NCBI RefSeq assembly: GCF_900094705.1
Contig: NZ_FMAR01000001.1
Location: forward strand, 496,001-560,000
Direction of reading: 5' to 3'
DNA: 64,000 nt
DNA from: Chitinophaga costaii
GTDB lineage: Bacteria > Bacteroidota > Bacteroidia > Chitinophagales > Chitinophagaceae
Part shown: positions 17,518 through 27,216 of the stretch, in pieces
Numbering within the stretch: the first letter of the stretch is position 1
How the letters are laid out: every line of letters starts with the position of its first letter
Program-made: the position numbers and the translations under genes
Notes under the pieces: generated by a model
Database searches by the model: none
Told to the model about the DNA's origin: nothing
What the model saw: only the letters and a program-made list of their open reading frames with translations

Positions 17518-19143
17518 CTATTGCTTATCCCACCAAAGGCGGGTACCACCATTGTCAGGGCCACCCAGCAGGGTTACAGCCTTGGCTACCTCTGCCGCGT
17601 TGAGGTTCTTCTCATCGGTGGTAAAATTAATGCGGCGTATCTGGATTTCGCTGCTGATGGTGCCACCACTCAGGTTATGCACCACGGGAAACAATTTGGG
17701 GTAGCCGGTGCGGCGGTATTCAGACCAGGCTTCTTGTCCTTCGGGGAACATGGCAATCCATTTCTGGGTGATGATGCGTTCCAGTTTTGTTTCGAAAGGG
17801 GCGGCATCATCCCATTTTATCGTAAGGGTGCCCATGGCGTCTATATTATTTTCTGCGTTTTTTGGATCAACGTATTTAATGGGTTTGCTCACGTTATCTG
17901 AAATATAAGCAGGCGCTTTATCGCCGACGTCCCATTGCAGGAAGGAAGTAGTAATCCCTTTTTCATACAGCTCCTCCGGCGTACCACCTGCGTTAGCATA
18001 ATTGCGCAAGGCAGCTTCTGCACGCAGGAACCATACTTCTGCCGAAGTCATGAGCTGTAGTGGTGTCTGGGCATCCGTAAAAGTAGCCGTGGCAGAATAA
18101 GCCAATGTGGAGAAACCGGTATAACCCGGCTTGGCACTAACGTTACTACCTATACGAATACCCTTAAATTGTCCGGCAAAACTATTATCAGTAGCCGGGT
18201 CAAAATACACGCTGATGCGGGGATCTTTATACCCTACCAGGTAAGATTCCATACTGGCGCTCATACTGATATCCGTCCATGCAGCTGTGATCGTGTACAA
18301 CGGATGTTTAATGCCAAAGCCGCTTACTTCCACGTCTTCTTTCACCGTTTCCATCAGACCACCGGCACCAGGGTCCAGGGCCTTTTCGGCTTCGCTTTTA
18401 GAGAGTGCAGGTTCTGCCTTCACGATACGCATGGCCAGGCGAAGACGCAGGCTGTTGGCAAACTTCAGCCATTTAGTATAATCGCCGGCATATACCATAT
18501 CAAATTTAGCGAAGGGTTTCTTACCGGGATATTTATCGATGTAAGCCTTCAGGTTTGTGACGGCTGTATCCAGCTCCAGGAAGAAGCGATGGTACACCGT
18601 CTGTTGGTCGTCGTACACAGATTTTGTTGCGTCTTCGCCATAGTGAGAGTACGGTATAGGTCCGTAAATATCCGTAACGCGGTGCATTGCTTCCACTTTC
18701 AGGATAAGCGCCACTGCCCAGAAATCGGGGGCGTCGGTGCGGGCGCCCTGCCGGGCCACATAAGCCACCGGCGACATTACGTTGGCATAGGCCAGGCTAA
18801 AGGGATAACCGTTCCAGCCGTCTACCAGTGAGTAGTTCAGGTTACTGATATTGCCGCGAAAGGGGTCTGGGCTCATCATGTAGCCTGAGTACACGTCGGC
18901 AATGAGGTTTTGCTGCAATTGGTACTCCCAGGTGGTATTATTGTAATTATAGTAAATAGAAGATTGAATTTGCGGGAAGGCTGCCCCGATGTATTGGAAG
19001 TCGGGGTTTAGCTGGTCAGGGGTAAGGTTGGTATTGGTGGTGTTGTACGTCCCAAAGTTTTTCGTACAGGCTTGCAGGCTTAGCACCGCGGCCACACCGG
19101 CTATCCAGGCAAAAGGTTTGCGAAAAATATAATTGATCTTCAT
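17518..19143 (-). CDS. SusD/RagB-like outer-membrane lipoprotein
   Basis: A 541-residue surface lipoprotein. The signal peptide ends in the lipobox LQAC (Cys at about 26). The helical TPR-like body matches the SusD-like_2 type seen beside TonB-dependent SusC proteins, with conserved stretches such as YIGAAFPQIQSS and AEVWFLRAEAALR. SusD proteins cap the SusC channel and bind the imported ligand, often a glycan or peptide. The gene follows the SusC gene by 22 bases in the same operon. No glycoside hydrolase or peptidase is in the operon, so the ligand class is unknown. Confidence 0.92.
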   Translation of the reverse strand: MKINYIFRKPFAWIAGVAAVLSLQACTKNFGTYNTTNTNLTPDQLNPDFQYIGAAFPQIQSSIYYNYNNTTWEYQLQQNLIADVYSGYMMSPDPFRGNISNLNYSLVDGWNGYPFSLAYANVMSPVAYVARQGARTDAPDFWAVALILKVEAMHRVTDIYGPIPYSHYGEDATKSVYDDQQTVYHRFFLELDTAVTNLKAYIDKYPGKKPFAKFDMVYAGDYTKWLKFANSLRLRLAMRIVKAEPALSKSEAEKALDPGAGGLMETVKEDVEVSGFGIKHPLYTITAAWTDISMSASMESYLVGYKDPRISVYFDPATDNSFAGQFKGIRIGSNVSAKPGYTGFSTLAYSATATFTDAQTPLQLMTSAEVWFLRAEAALRNYANAGGTPEELYEKGITTSFLQWDVGDKAPAYISDNVSKPIKYVDPKNAENNIDAMGTLTIKWDDAAPFETKLERIITQKWIAMFPEGQEAWSEYRRTGYPKLFPVVHNLSGGTISSEIQIRRINFTTDEKNLNAAEVAKAVTLLGGPDNGGTRLWWDKQ

Positions 19144-19165
19144 AATTGCGGATTGATAAGTTTAC

Positions 19166-22100
19166 TTAAAATGACACGTTCAAGCTGGCGCCAAAACTGC
19201 GCATGGCCGGTAAGCTAAAGGCGTCTACACCAGACAGCCCATTGCCGGTAGACATGGTGATCTCCGGATCGTAAGGCGCTTTTTTATAGAAGTAGATCAG
19301 GTTCTTTCCGATCAGCGAGATCTTGATATTTTTGATAACCCCATTGCCCAATGCGCTGCCCGGAATCACATATCCAATGGCTGCTTCGCGCAGGCGCACT
19401 ACAGAGGCGCTGTACATGTATTCACCACTCACACCATCGCGTCCGCCTATTGTGGTATACCAGGTTTTGGCATCGATAGTTGTTACGTCTTTGCCAGTGG
19501 GGTCTACCGCTTTCACTTTTACTCCACCTGCATTCCTTGCATCTGCGGTAACCTGCGATACACCATATTTGTCCAGTACGCCCTGCGTGGTAGACATTAC
19601 CTGTCCGCCAAATTTGCCATCTACCAGGAAGTTTACGGTGAACTTATGGATCACGAAGCTATTGTTCCATCCGGCCTGCCACTTGGGGTTAGGATTGCCC
19701 ACCAGCCGCAGGTCTGCGCTCACCGTAGGTTTGCCATCGCCGTCCAGGATCACCCGGTTTTGATCGTCTTTCAGCAGGATTTTCCCGTAAGTGTCGCCAT
19801 AAGCGCCGCCCAGGGTGAGATAGGAACCATAGGTATTAGAATTGGTTAACTGGAATAGGGGTTGGTCTGGAGCCAGTTCCAATACCTTGTTTTTATTCTG
19901 CGAGTAATTGATGGTGGTGTTCCAAGTAAAATTTTTCGTGGCCACCAGGTTATAACCTACCAATACTTCTATGCCCTGGTTCTGGATATTGCCGGCGTTG
20001 ATGTAACGGTATGGATATTCAGAACCCACCGCAGGTACGGCAAAATACTGGTTGATGGTATTGGTCTTATAATAAGTGAAGTCTGCGGTAAGTTTATTGT
20101 CGAAGAAGTGCCACTCTGTACCAAGTTCCAGGGAACGGCTTTTTTCAGGTTTCAGCCGGGTATCTGGATCGTATTTATTTAACTGCACCTGGGTGCCGGA
20201 AGCATTGAGTGAACTCAGGGGCAGCGTTACGCCATAAGGTACTGTGTTGCCCACCACGGCGTAGCTGCCACGTATCTTGGCGTAGTCGATCGCTTTGGGA
20301 AAATGGACAAACTGATGTAGCAATAATGAACCACCTACAGATGGGTAGGAGTACGAACCATTGTTTGTAAAGCTCAGGTTGGAAGACCAGTCGTTGCGAA
20401 AGCTACCATCTATAAAGAAAATATCTTTAAAAGAAATATTAGCATTCACAAATACAGCCTGCAACTGAGAGTGTGCGCTGGGCACAGTCTGGAAGCTGCT
20501 GCCCGACAGCATGTTTTGCAAAATAAATACATTGGCAATGTTCAGTCCTCCTCCATAAGAGTCGGCCTTCATACCCACGGTTTGTGCATCCGTGATAGAA
20601 GTACCTGCCAGACCGGTAATTTTAATGACTTTAAAATCGTGGTTAAAGTTCAGGATAGCATCTCCATACAATTGGGTGGTGGTAAGGTTGCTGGTAATAT
20701 AACGTCCGTTGCCACTGGGTTCCAGCACAGGGTGTGTACCTGCATAGATCTCGCCATCGTACACATCGGAGGTGCGATCCATATTGCCCCGCAATTGGAG
20801 CGACAGCGATTTGCTGAACTCATATTTGGCGGCAGCGCTGAAAAGGGTGCGGGTTCTGCGCGCCTGGCTTTTATCGCGGTTAATGATCCAGTAAGGATTT
20901 TGCTGAATATCTTCATTGATCGGCCAATTCTGCCAATAGATCTGGCGGGAAGAGTCGAACAGTTCATAGTGCTGGCGGTAAGGTGCCAAAGAAACACCGC
21001 GGGGAAATAAATACAAACCGGTGAGCGGATTAAAGTATAAGCCGGTGCTAGGCCCATTGGTTACCTTCTGGGTAATGAGGCTGGCGCTGCCATCCAGCGT
21101 GAGCTTGTCGTTCAGAAATCGGGCCGTTTGTCGAAAGGTAACATTGTGGCGGTCCAGTTTATTTTCGGGCATAATGCCTTTGGCGTGGGTATTGGCATAA
21201 GAAAAATAGGATTGACTTTTCTCCGTGCCACCGCTCAGGTTAAACCCGTTTACCAGCGTGGCGCCTGTATTAAAAAAATCTTTTACGTTGTTGGTGGCGC
21301 CATTTATTTTAGCGCCCCAGCTATCTGTAGCCAGTGAGTCGGTACGACCATATTGGCTTTGCAGCTTGGGCAGTGTTACGGCTTTATCAAACGTAGCGCT
21401 GGAAGAAAGGTCTATGCGGGTAATGCCTGCCTTGCCTTTTTTGGTGGTGATCAGGATCACGCCATTGGCGGCCTGGCTACCGTACAAAGCCGCTGCGGAA
21501 GCGCCTTTCAGCACGGAAATGCTTTCCACATCGTCGGGATTCAGGTTGGATATACCATCGCCGCCATCCCGGCCAGGTGAGTAGTCGTTACCACTGCCAT
21601 CGCCCCCCCAGTTACTGTTAGGCTGCTGCGTGCTATAGTTGGTCATAGGAATACCATCTATTACATACAGCGGCTGGTTATTGCCCTGTGCCGATTTATT
21701 ACCGCGCAGGATCACCTTTACGGATCCGCCCACGCCGCTGCTGCTGCGGCTCACGGTAATGCCGGCAGCCTTGCCAGACAAGGAGTTCATCAGGTTAGCA
21801 TCTTTGGCGGTAGTGAGTTCTTCGCCGCCAATGCTTTGTGTGGCGTAGGTCAGCGATTTGGCACTGCGCTTCACACCTAGCGCTGTTACCACCAGTTCGT
21901 TCAGTCCATTCACGTTGTCAGACAGGATCACGTCTACCACTTCTCCCGCTGCCACTGTTATTTCCCGGGTCTGAAAACCCACGGAGCGAAATACCAGTAT
22001 GTCGCCGGCATTGGCGTCCAGGGTATAACTCCCGTCGGAGGCGGTTTGAGTGCCTTTGGTGCTGCCTTTTACCATCACCGTAACGCCGGGTAGCGTGTTG

Positions 22101-22534
22101 CCTTTTGCATCACGTACGGTACCTTTTATGAGCTTGTCCAGCTCCAGGTTATTGATCAGCGCTACGGTGTGGATAGGGTTTGCGTTATGCGGCCCTACTA
22201 TGATTTTATTGTTCTTAATGGTAAATACAAGGCCGGTTTGTGTAGACAATGCATTGAGCACATCTTCCAGTGGCATCTTGTTACAGTTAAGGGTCACTTT
22301 TTTAGTGAGGTCCAGCCCTGTTTTGTCGTAGTGGAAATTTAGCCCGGTTTTGTTCGTCAGGTCTTCCATCACAGCTTGTAATGGTTTGTTTTTTACCTGG
22401 ATGCTAACGCTGATGGTTTTCACATCCGCTTGTGCAGCCGCAGTGGCAGTTAATGGCAGTCCAGCCGGCGATAGCACTCCTATAAGGAGCGTCATGGCCA
22501 TGCAGACGGGTAGTGATTTTAGATTTTTTTTCAT
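19166..22534 (-). CDS. SusC/RagA TonB-dependent outer-membrane transporter with STN domain
   Basis: A 1122-residue outer-membrane receptor. Domains in order are a signal peptide (about 1-35), an STN signalling domain (about 40-110), a carboxypeptidase-like regulatory domain (about 136-215, with GTVRDAKGNTLPGVTV), a plug (about 225-345, with LYVIDGIPM) and a beta-barrel to the C-terminal aromatic residue (LNVSF). The STN domain is what FecR-type anti-sigma factors contact, so this receptor likely signals through the FecR and sigma genes upstream as well as importing a ligand with TonB energy. It forms an operon with the SusD gene. Confidence 0.95.
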   Translation of the reverse strand: MKKNLKSLPVCMAMTLLIGVLSPAGLPLTATAAAQADVKTISVSIQVKNKPLQAVMEDLTNKTGLNFHYDKTGLDLTKKVTLNCNKMPLEDVLNALSTQTGLVFTIKNNKIIVGPHNANPIHTVALINNLELDKLIKGTVRDAKGNTLPGVTVMVKGSTKGTQTASDGSYTLDANAGDILVFRSVGFQTREITVAAGEVVDVILSDNVNGLNELVVTALGVKRSAKSLTYATQSIGGEELTTAKDANLMNSLSGKAAGITVSRSSSGVGGSVKVILRGNKSAQGNNQPLYVIDGIPMTNYSTQQPNSNWGGDGSGNDYSPGRDGGDGISNLNPDDVESISVLKGASAAALYGSQAANGVILITTKKGKAGITRIDLSSSATFDKAVTLPKLQSQYGRTDSLATDSWGAKINGATNNVKDFFNTGATLVNGFNLSGGTEKSQSYFSYANTHAKGIMPENKLDRHNVTFRQTARFLNDKLTLDGSASLITQKVTNGPSTGLYFNPLTGLYLFPRGVSLAPYRQHYELFDSSRQIYWQNWPINEDIQQNPYWIINRDKSQARRTRTLFSAAAKYEFSKSLSLQLRGNMDRTSDVYDGEIYAGTHPVLEPSGNGRYITSNLTTTQLYGDAILNFNHDFKVIKITGLAGTSITDAQTVGMKADSYGGGLNIANVFILQNMLSGSSFQTVPSAHSQLQAVFVNANISFKDIFFIDGSFRNDWSSNLSFTNNGSYSYPSVGGSLLLHQFVHFPKAIDYAKIRGSYAVVGNTVPYGVTLPLSSLNASGTQVQLNKYDPDTRLKPEKSRSLELGTEWHFFDNKLTADFTYYKTNTINQYFAVPAVGSEYPYRYINAGNIQNQGIEVLVGYNLVATKNFTWNTTINYSQNKNKVLELAPDQPLFQLTNSNTYGSYLTLGGAYGDTYGKILLKDDQNRVILDGDGKPTVSADLRLVGNPNPKWQAGWNNSFVIHKFTVNFLVDGKFGGQVMSTTQGVLDKYGVSQVTADARNAGGVKVKAVDPTGKDVTTIDAKTWYTTIGGRDGVSGEYMYSASVVRLREAAIGYVIPGSALGNGVIKNIKISLIGKNLIYFYKKAPYDPEITMSTGNGLSGVDAFSLPAMRSFGASLNVSF

Positions 22535-22989
22535 ACTGGATGTGCTTTGTTAGTAAATGAACATGATTATGGAGTAAGGTGCTGGCATGCACAAAACATT
22601 ACAGGAACAAAAAAAGTAAAACAGGGTCTACTTATCCTGCGCAGCAACAGCTGCGCGCAGGCAAATAACCAGGAAGGCGAAACACAGGGCCTCCTGTTTT
22701 TTTTATGAATCACCTATACTAGTTAACGCTTATTACAGGCAATAAAAGTACAGGCGCTACACCGGCAGCACAGGTCATCTATATGGGGAGCATGTTTTTA
22801 CAACATTTTACCATGCTACATTTTCATGAATGGGAATGGCTATTTTGATTTTAGTTGATGGAAAGCGTTGACTGTGTCAATGGATCAAAAAAAAGATGTC
22901 TTTTTTTATATCCTACCGCCGTTTTTTGTCTTACGCCTGCATAGAAGGCGTAGCAGGCTAACAGAAGTACCATATTTTTTATAAAAAAA
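22535..22989. other. Intergenic leader region upstream of susC
   Basis: About 455 bases between the FecR stop and the SusC start, large enough for a sigma-dependent promoter. A hairpin is visible at 22636-22661, where CCTGCGCAGC pairs with GCTGCGCGCAGG with a two-base bulge, about 100 bases before the susC start. It lacks an immediate T-run, so it is more likely a leader structure than a terminator. I see no open frame of note. Confidence 0.45.
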
Positions 22990-24000
22990 TCAGTTCTTGA
23001 AATATACCGTGTCGTTGCTAATGTTGTAATTGATATTTTTTGAAATGCAGATGGTTTCTATAACTTCCTGCAGGCTTTCGTCTTTGAAGAAACCCGTATA
23101 GTCCCATTCCTGCTGGCAGCTTTGATTAACAATGGTTACGCCATACCGGTTGCCGATTTCTATAGCCACTTCCTTAAAGCTGGCGTCTTTGAAGACCAGG
23201 AAGCCCTGTTTCCAACCGATGATCTCTTCTGGTTTGGTAAAGAAATTTTTCTGGCCTGCGGTAGATCTGCAATCGTAGTCCAGGCGTTCACTGGGCAGCA
23301 ATACGATGGGCTGATTTAGCCGGTTGGCAGCACCATCTATCTTCACTTTGCCGGTTAGCAACGATACGGTGATATGATTTTCCTGGCGGTAAGCGCGGAT
23401 ATTAAAGGAAGTACCCAGGGCGGTGGTTACCAGCGATCCGGATACCACGCGGAAGGCCCGGGCGGCATCTTTGGCTACATTAAAATAAGCTTCTCCTTCT
23501 TCCAAATAAACCTCCCGTTTGTTGTCAGGAAACTTTAATGGATAGCGTATGCGGCTGGATGCGTTAACCGTTACCGTGCTGCCATCTGCCAATGCCACCT
23601 GTTCGGTGCTGCCTTTGCCGGTAGTAATAATCATGTAGCCATTTTCCACCACGCGGTTGCTATGCGCCGGTATCACTATGGGAGCGGCCGCAACTACCGC
23701 TTCCGCAGGAGATGGGGGTGCCGACTGCTTATAAAAAAATGCGAGCAGCAGCAAGCTGGCAGCCATACTGGCTACAGCGATGGTCCACACCTTCCGTACG
23801 CCATGGGTGGGTGCAGGCAATATATACTGCAACTGCATTTTTACTTCGTCTAATTGCGCTTGTAGCGGGGCTTCCTGGATTACCTGGGTGCGATGGCTGT
23901 TAATGCTGTCAAACCATTGCTCCACCACCTGCGTTTCTGCCGGCGTGCAGGCATTATCCTGGTAGCGCGCCAGTAGTGCTTTGATCTGTTCCGTATCCAC
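22990..24000 (-). CDS. FecR-family anti-sigma factor
   Basis: A 336-residue inner-membrane protein. The cytoplasmic N-terminus (about 1-80) carries the PAETQVVEQWFDS-type start seen in FecR proteins. A transmembrane helix lies at about 86-106, then the FecR domain (about 120-215, with GSTVTVNASSRIRYPLKF) and a DUF4974-like C-terminal domain (about 255-336, with FKEVAIEIGNRYGVTI). It would relay the state of the STN-bearing SusC receptor to the sigma factor encoded upstream. A 78-base gap separates the two genes, and they read as one unit. Confidence 0.93.
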   Translation of the reverse strand: MDTEQIKALLARYQDNACTPAETQVVEQWFDSINSHRTQVIQEAPLQAQLDEVKMQLQYILPAPTHGVRKVWTIAVASMAASLLLLAFFYKQSAPPSPAEAVVAAAPIVIPAHSNRVVENGYMIITTGKGSTEQVALADGSTVTVNASSRIRYPLKFPDNKREVYLEEGEAYFNVAKDAARAFRVVSGSLVTTALGTSFNIRAYRQENHITVSLLTGKVKIDGAANRLNQPIVLLPSERLDYDCRSTAGQKNFFTKPEEIIGWKQGFLVFKDASFKEVAIEIGNRYGVTIVNQSCQQEWDYTGFFKDESLQEVIETICISKNINYNISNDTVYFKN

Positions 24001-24078
24001 TGGGTTTATTTGTCGTATTTAGGTGTCGGTAAAAAAAGGACAAAGTACCATGCTCTCCGAAAAAAGGCCTGGTACTGC

Positions 24079-24666
24079 TTAGTGCTGCAGGAAGTGTAGC
24101 AACAACAGCCAAAGCAGCAAATCGGTTTGTGCATATCGCTCCCGCAAAATTTTCAATGCCTTGCTGATCTGGTTTTTTACCGTTTGCTGGGAAAGATCCA
24201 TGCGGGCGGCAATTTCTTCAATACTGCGATGTTCAAAACGGCTCAGCATAAACGCTTCTTTCATACGGTCTGGCAGGTGGTTAATACCTTCCAGAACCCG
24301 TTGGGCCTTTACTTTATGATCCAGCCGGTCGGAGATGAGATGCGGTTGCGTATCAAAGTGTTCTATCAGTTGTTGCAGGTAGCGGCGGTAGGTATCGTCT
24401 TTGCGATAGAGGTCTATAATCTTATGGCGTGCACATTGGTACAGGTAAGCCTTGAGTTGCTGTGTAACTTCAATGGTGGCGCGGTTTTCCCATAAATAGG
24501 TGAAGATATCCTGCAATATATCCTTACCCGCTTCGCCGGTATCCGTTTTACTACAGATGTATAGGAAAAGCGGCTGGCTATAACGGTCATAAATGGCGTT
24601 GAACGCGTGTACATTATGCTTGCGCAGCAATGCCAGTAGTTGCCGGTCATCATACTGTTGATACAT
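24079..24666 (-). CDS. ECF sigma factor, FecI-like
   Basis: A 195-residue sigma-70-family protein with region 2 (AFNAIYDRYSQPLFLYI then ILQDIFTYLWENR) and region 4 (LSRFEHRSIEEIAARMDLSQQTVKNQ). It ends in a hydrophobic tail LLLWLLLLHFL, as in many Bacteroidota sigma factors paired with FecR. It would drive transcription of the SusC/SusD genes upon receptor signalling. It starts with ATG at 24666. Its upstream region up to the AraC gene holds no other gene. Confidence 0.93.
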   Translation of the reverse strand: MYQQYDDRQLLALLRKHNVHAFNAIYDRYSQPLFLYICSKTDTGEAGKDILQDIFTYLWENRATIEVTQQLKAYLYQCARHKIIDLYRKDDTYRRYLQQLIEHFDTQPHLISDRLDHKVKAQRVLEGINHLPDRMKEAFMLSRFEHRSIEEIAARMDLSQQTVKNQISKALKILRERYAQTDLLLWLLLLHFLQH

Positions 24667-24969
24667 GCAAGAGCGTGTTCATTATTGGTTGAAAAAAGGT
24701 ACCCGGTATTACAGTGCTTTTATACATAAGCATTGCCATACCGGATTCCTAACTTTGTTATCTTTTTCTTGATACTTAAATGGAAAGGGGTTAATAATTC
24801 TTGCTTTCTGTTGCTTTTTCAAAAATACGTGAAACTCATAAAAGGCAAACGGCGCCGATCAGCTACTGACAACGGGCGACTTTGGTCATCAGGGGATGTA
24901 AAGTATAAATAATTTTACAATTTCTTAACTTTTTTTTCCGGGAACGATGCCGGAAATCCATTTTTCCGC
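24667..24969. other. Intergenic region upstream of the sigma factor gene
   Basis: About 300 bases of AT-rich sequence between the AraC gene stop and the sigma factor start, both minus strand. It must contain the promoter of the sigma/FecR unit. A CCGG-based 7-bp stem near 24939-24960 lies just after the AraC stop but is followed by A residues on the minus strand, so it is a poor terminator. No open frame stands out. Confidence 0.4.
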
Positions 24970-25845
24970 CTATGCTTCTTTGAGCCGCAGCTCCTGTTTG
25001 TACTCCTTGGGGGTTTTGCCTACAATCTCTTTAAAGAAGCGGTTAAAGTTGGAAAGATTCTTAAACCCGCAACTGTAGGCTATTTCAGCGATACTCCAGT
25101 CTTCCTCTGTAAGCCGTTTGCAGGCATGACCAATACGCACTTCGTTCAAAAATTGTACAAATGACTTTTTAGTGCGGTTTTTAAAGAAGCGGCAAAACGA
25201 CTGGGGAGAAAGGTTGGTAATGCTAGCCACATCCTGAAGGGAGATTTCACGGGAAAAATTGTTCATCACGAATTTAAACACCTCGTCTATTTTATGATTG
25301 TCCTTCGCGTTATAAGCGTGTGAATAACCGGTACTGGCCAGGAAGTAGTAATCGCGGGTCTCAGAGAGTATTTTCAAAATATGCAGCAGGCTGATAATCC
25401 GGTCTAGCCCTTCTTTTTTCGGCAGGGCCAGTATTTCGGGCTTTAGCAGGGCCTGCGTGGCCCCGGTTATTTTCATGCCACGCTGCGCACGGTGAAATAA
25501 TTCGCTCATAGCCCGGGTTTCGGGCAATGCGTAAAATTTGTCCCCGAAAATATCCCGGGGGAAATAAATTACTACTGAGCGCGCCCGTAAAGCGTCGTCG
25601 CCCTGGTAATAATTTTCCTCGTTGTACCACACGTGAGGAATGTTAGGGCCCAGAAACACCATGTCGCCTACATCGAAGCTCTCAATACTATCGCCTACAA
25701 TGCGTTTTCCATGGCTCTCAGTCACGTATACCAGTTCACATTCAGGATGAAAATGGAACGGGGTATTGAAATACGCATCAGCGCGTTCCACCATCGTGAT
25801 TTGGTTGTCGGCAAAAGCCCCCACTTTAATGAGAATGGGTTTCAT
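24970..25845 (-). CDS. AraC-family transcriptional regulator with cupin sensor domain
   Basis: A 291-residue regulator. The N-terminal cupin-like domain (about 15-100) has FNTPFHFHPECELVYV with likely ligand-pocket histidines. The C-terminal double helix-turn-helix (about 195-288) has ISLQDVASITNLSPQSFCRFFK and the AraC signature IAEIAYSCGFKNLSNFNRFFKEIVGKTPKEYK. Such proteins usually activate sugar-use genes, but no catabolic genes lie next to it. It is divergent from the LacI gene with about 300 bases between them. Confidence 0.92.
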   Translation of the reverse strand: MKPILIKVGAFADNQITMVERADAYFNTPFHFHPECELVYVTESHGKRIVGDSIESFDVGDMVFLGPNIPHVWYNEENYYQGDDALRARSVVIYFPRDIFGDKFYALPETRAMSELFHRAQRGMKITGATQALLKPEILALPKKEGLDRIISLLHILKILSETRDYYFLASTGYSHAYNAKDNHKIDEVFKFVMNNFSREISLQDVASITNLSPQSFCRFFKNRTKKSFVQFLNEVRIGHACKRLTEEDWSIAEIAYSCGFKNLSNFNRFFKEIVGKTPKEYKQELRLKEA

Positions 25846-25936
25846 TCAGGTTACGATTTAGGCTAAAGTTAGCGATGTTAGTATGATGGTTGATTTGGGT
25901 ATGTTGTAGTAATAAACACGCTCCAGCTATGCCTAC

Positions 25937-25980
25937 CGGACGAATTTTGTCCGATGCTCTGCCAAATTATAAAAATTTGG
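25937..25980. promoter_or_regulatory. Two short palindromes between the AraC and LacI genes
   Basis: CGGAC (25937-25941) pairs with GTCCG (25949-25953), and CCAAATT (25962-25968) pairs with AATTTGG (25974-25980). They lie in the divergent promoter region of the two regulators and may be operators. Nothing links them to a particular protein. Confidence 0.35.
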
Positions 25981-26086
25981 TTAAAAAAGCACTACCTGCC
26001 AAAATAATTAAAAAAAATCTTTGCGCCTCACACAATAAGTAACAAGATAATTAAAAACCAATGGGGTACACTAGTCAGGGCATATT

Positions 26087-26094
26087 TATTTTTG
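26087..26094 (+). promoter_or_regulatory. Candidate -7 box of the LacI gene promoter
   Basis: TATTTTTG matches TAnnTTTG and lies 47 bases before the LacI start codon, which places the operator at 26120-26131 inside the early leader. I see no good -33 element. Confidence 0.4.
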
Positions 26095-26117
26095 TATCTT
26101 AGTCTTGGACGGATCGG

Positions 26118-26133
26118 GCTAAATCGATTTAAC
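26118..26133. promoter_or_regulatory. Palindromic operator before the LacI-family gene
   Basis: GCTAAATCGATTTAAC contains the perfect 12-bp palindrome TAAATCGATTTA (26120-26131), ending 10 bases before the start codon at 26142. The AT-rich arms and central CG suit a LacI-family regulator, so autoregulation is likely. The same core recurs at 12460 and 12529. Confidence 0.65.
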
Positions 26134-26141
26134 TGAACTGA

Positions 26142-27167
26142 ATGAAGGGAATTTCAATTAAAGATATAGCAAAACAGGCAGGTGTTTCGCCTACTACTGT
26201 ATCTTTTGTACTTAATGGCAAGGGTAAGGAAAAGCGTATTAGTGAAACGGTGATCAAAAAGATTAACAGGATTGCCACGAAGTTGAAATACAGACCTAAC
26301 CAACTGGCCCGTGGCTTACGCACCGGTAAAACTAAAACCATTGGCCTGATCGTGGAAGACATTGCCAACCCCTTCTTCAGCCTTCTGGCCAAAGTAGTGG
26401 AAGACGAAGCTGATAAGTCGGGCTACAAGGTGCTGTACAGCAGCACGGAAGATAACCTGGCCAAAGCTCAGGGCCTGCTGGAGGTGCTGAAGTACCGGCA
26501 GGTAGATGGCTACATTATTACGCCCACTAAGGGGCTGGAGAAAGATATTGAAGCCTTGCAGGAAACCGGCAAACCCCTCATTCTCATTGACCGTTATTTT
26601 CCCGCGGTAGATTCCAACTATGTAGTGCTGGACAACTTCCAAGGCGCTTACGATGCGGCCAGCCATTTGGTAAACCAGGGTTACAAAAACATAGGTATCA
26701 TTACTACCACTTCCAGCCAGGTGCAGATGAGCAACCGTTTCAATGGTTTTGAAGCCGGGCTTACAGCAGCACAGGCACCCTTGCAAAAACAGTTTATTAA
26801 ACGCCTGGCCTTCGACCAGCAGCGGCATGCATTTATTGCAGAAATGAAAAAGTTTTTCCAGACAGCACCAACACTGGATGCTGTGTTTTTTGCGACCAAC
26901 TATCTGGGCATTTACGGTATTGAAGCCATTCGTTCCATGGGATTGCAAATTGGGAAAGACATTGGCATGATCAGTTTTGATGATCACGATATTTTCAGGC
27001 TCAATACGCCTTCTATTAGTTGCGTGGCCCAACCGATCGAAGACATGGGCAGCCAGATTGTAAAAATATTAATGGACGAGATCCTGCAGGCCACCGATAT
27101 CCGGCACCAGGTAGTAATGGCCCCCACCCTGTTGATCCGGGAATCTACCGGAGGCAAGGATCATTAA
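26142..27167 (+). CDS. LacI-family transcriptional regulator
   Basis: A 341-residue repressor or activator. The N-terminal helix-turn-helix and hinge (about 1-60) read IKDIAKQAGVSPTTVSFVLNGKG and YRPNQLARGLRTGKTKTIG. The periplasmic-binding-protein-like sensor (about 62-335) follows, with IVEDIANPFF and a late ISFDDHD block. It would bind a sugar or related small molecule. A perfect palindrome sits directly before its start codon. It is a single-gene unit with a shared terminator; no sugar-use gene is adjacent, so the target genes are elsewhere. Confidence 0.93.
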   Translation: MKGISIKDIAKQAGVSPTTVSFVLNGKGKEKRISETVIKKINRIATKLKYRPNQLARGLRTGKTKTIGLIVEDIANPFFSLLAKVVEDEADKSGYKVLYSSTEDNLAKAQGLLEVLKYRQVDGYIITPTKGLEKDIEALQETGKPLILIDRYFPAVDSNYVVLDNFQGAYDAASHLVNQGYKNIGIITTTSSQVQMSNRFNGFEAGLTAAQAPLQKQFIKRLAFDQQRHAFIAEMKKFFQTAPTLDAVFFATNYLGIYGIEAIRSMGLQIGKDIGMISFDDHDIFRLNTPSISCVAQPIEDMGSQIVKILMDEILQATDIRHQVVMAPTLLIRESTGGKDH

Positions 27168-27216
27168 AAAAAACTGCAATTGGCTGTGATGGCATTTGCC
27201 CATAGCAGGTATGCCA

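Noticed and set aside
24939..24960. CCGG stem after the AraC gene as a terminator
   Set aside because: On the gene's strand it is followed by A residues, not T, so it does not fit an intrinsic terminator.
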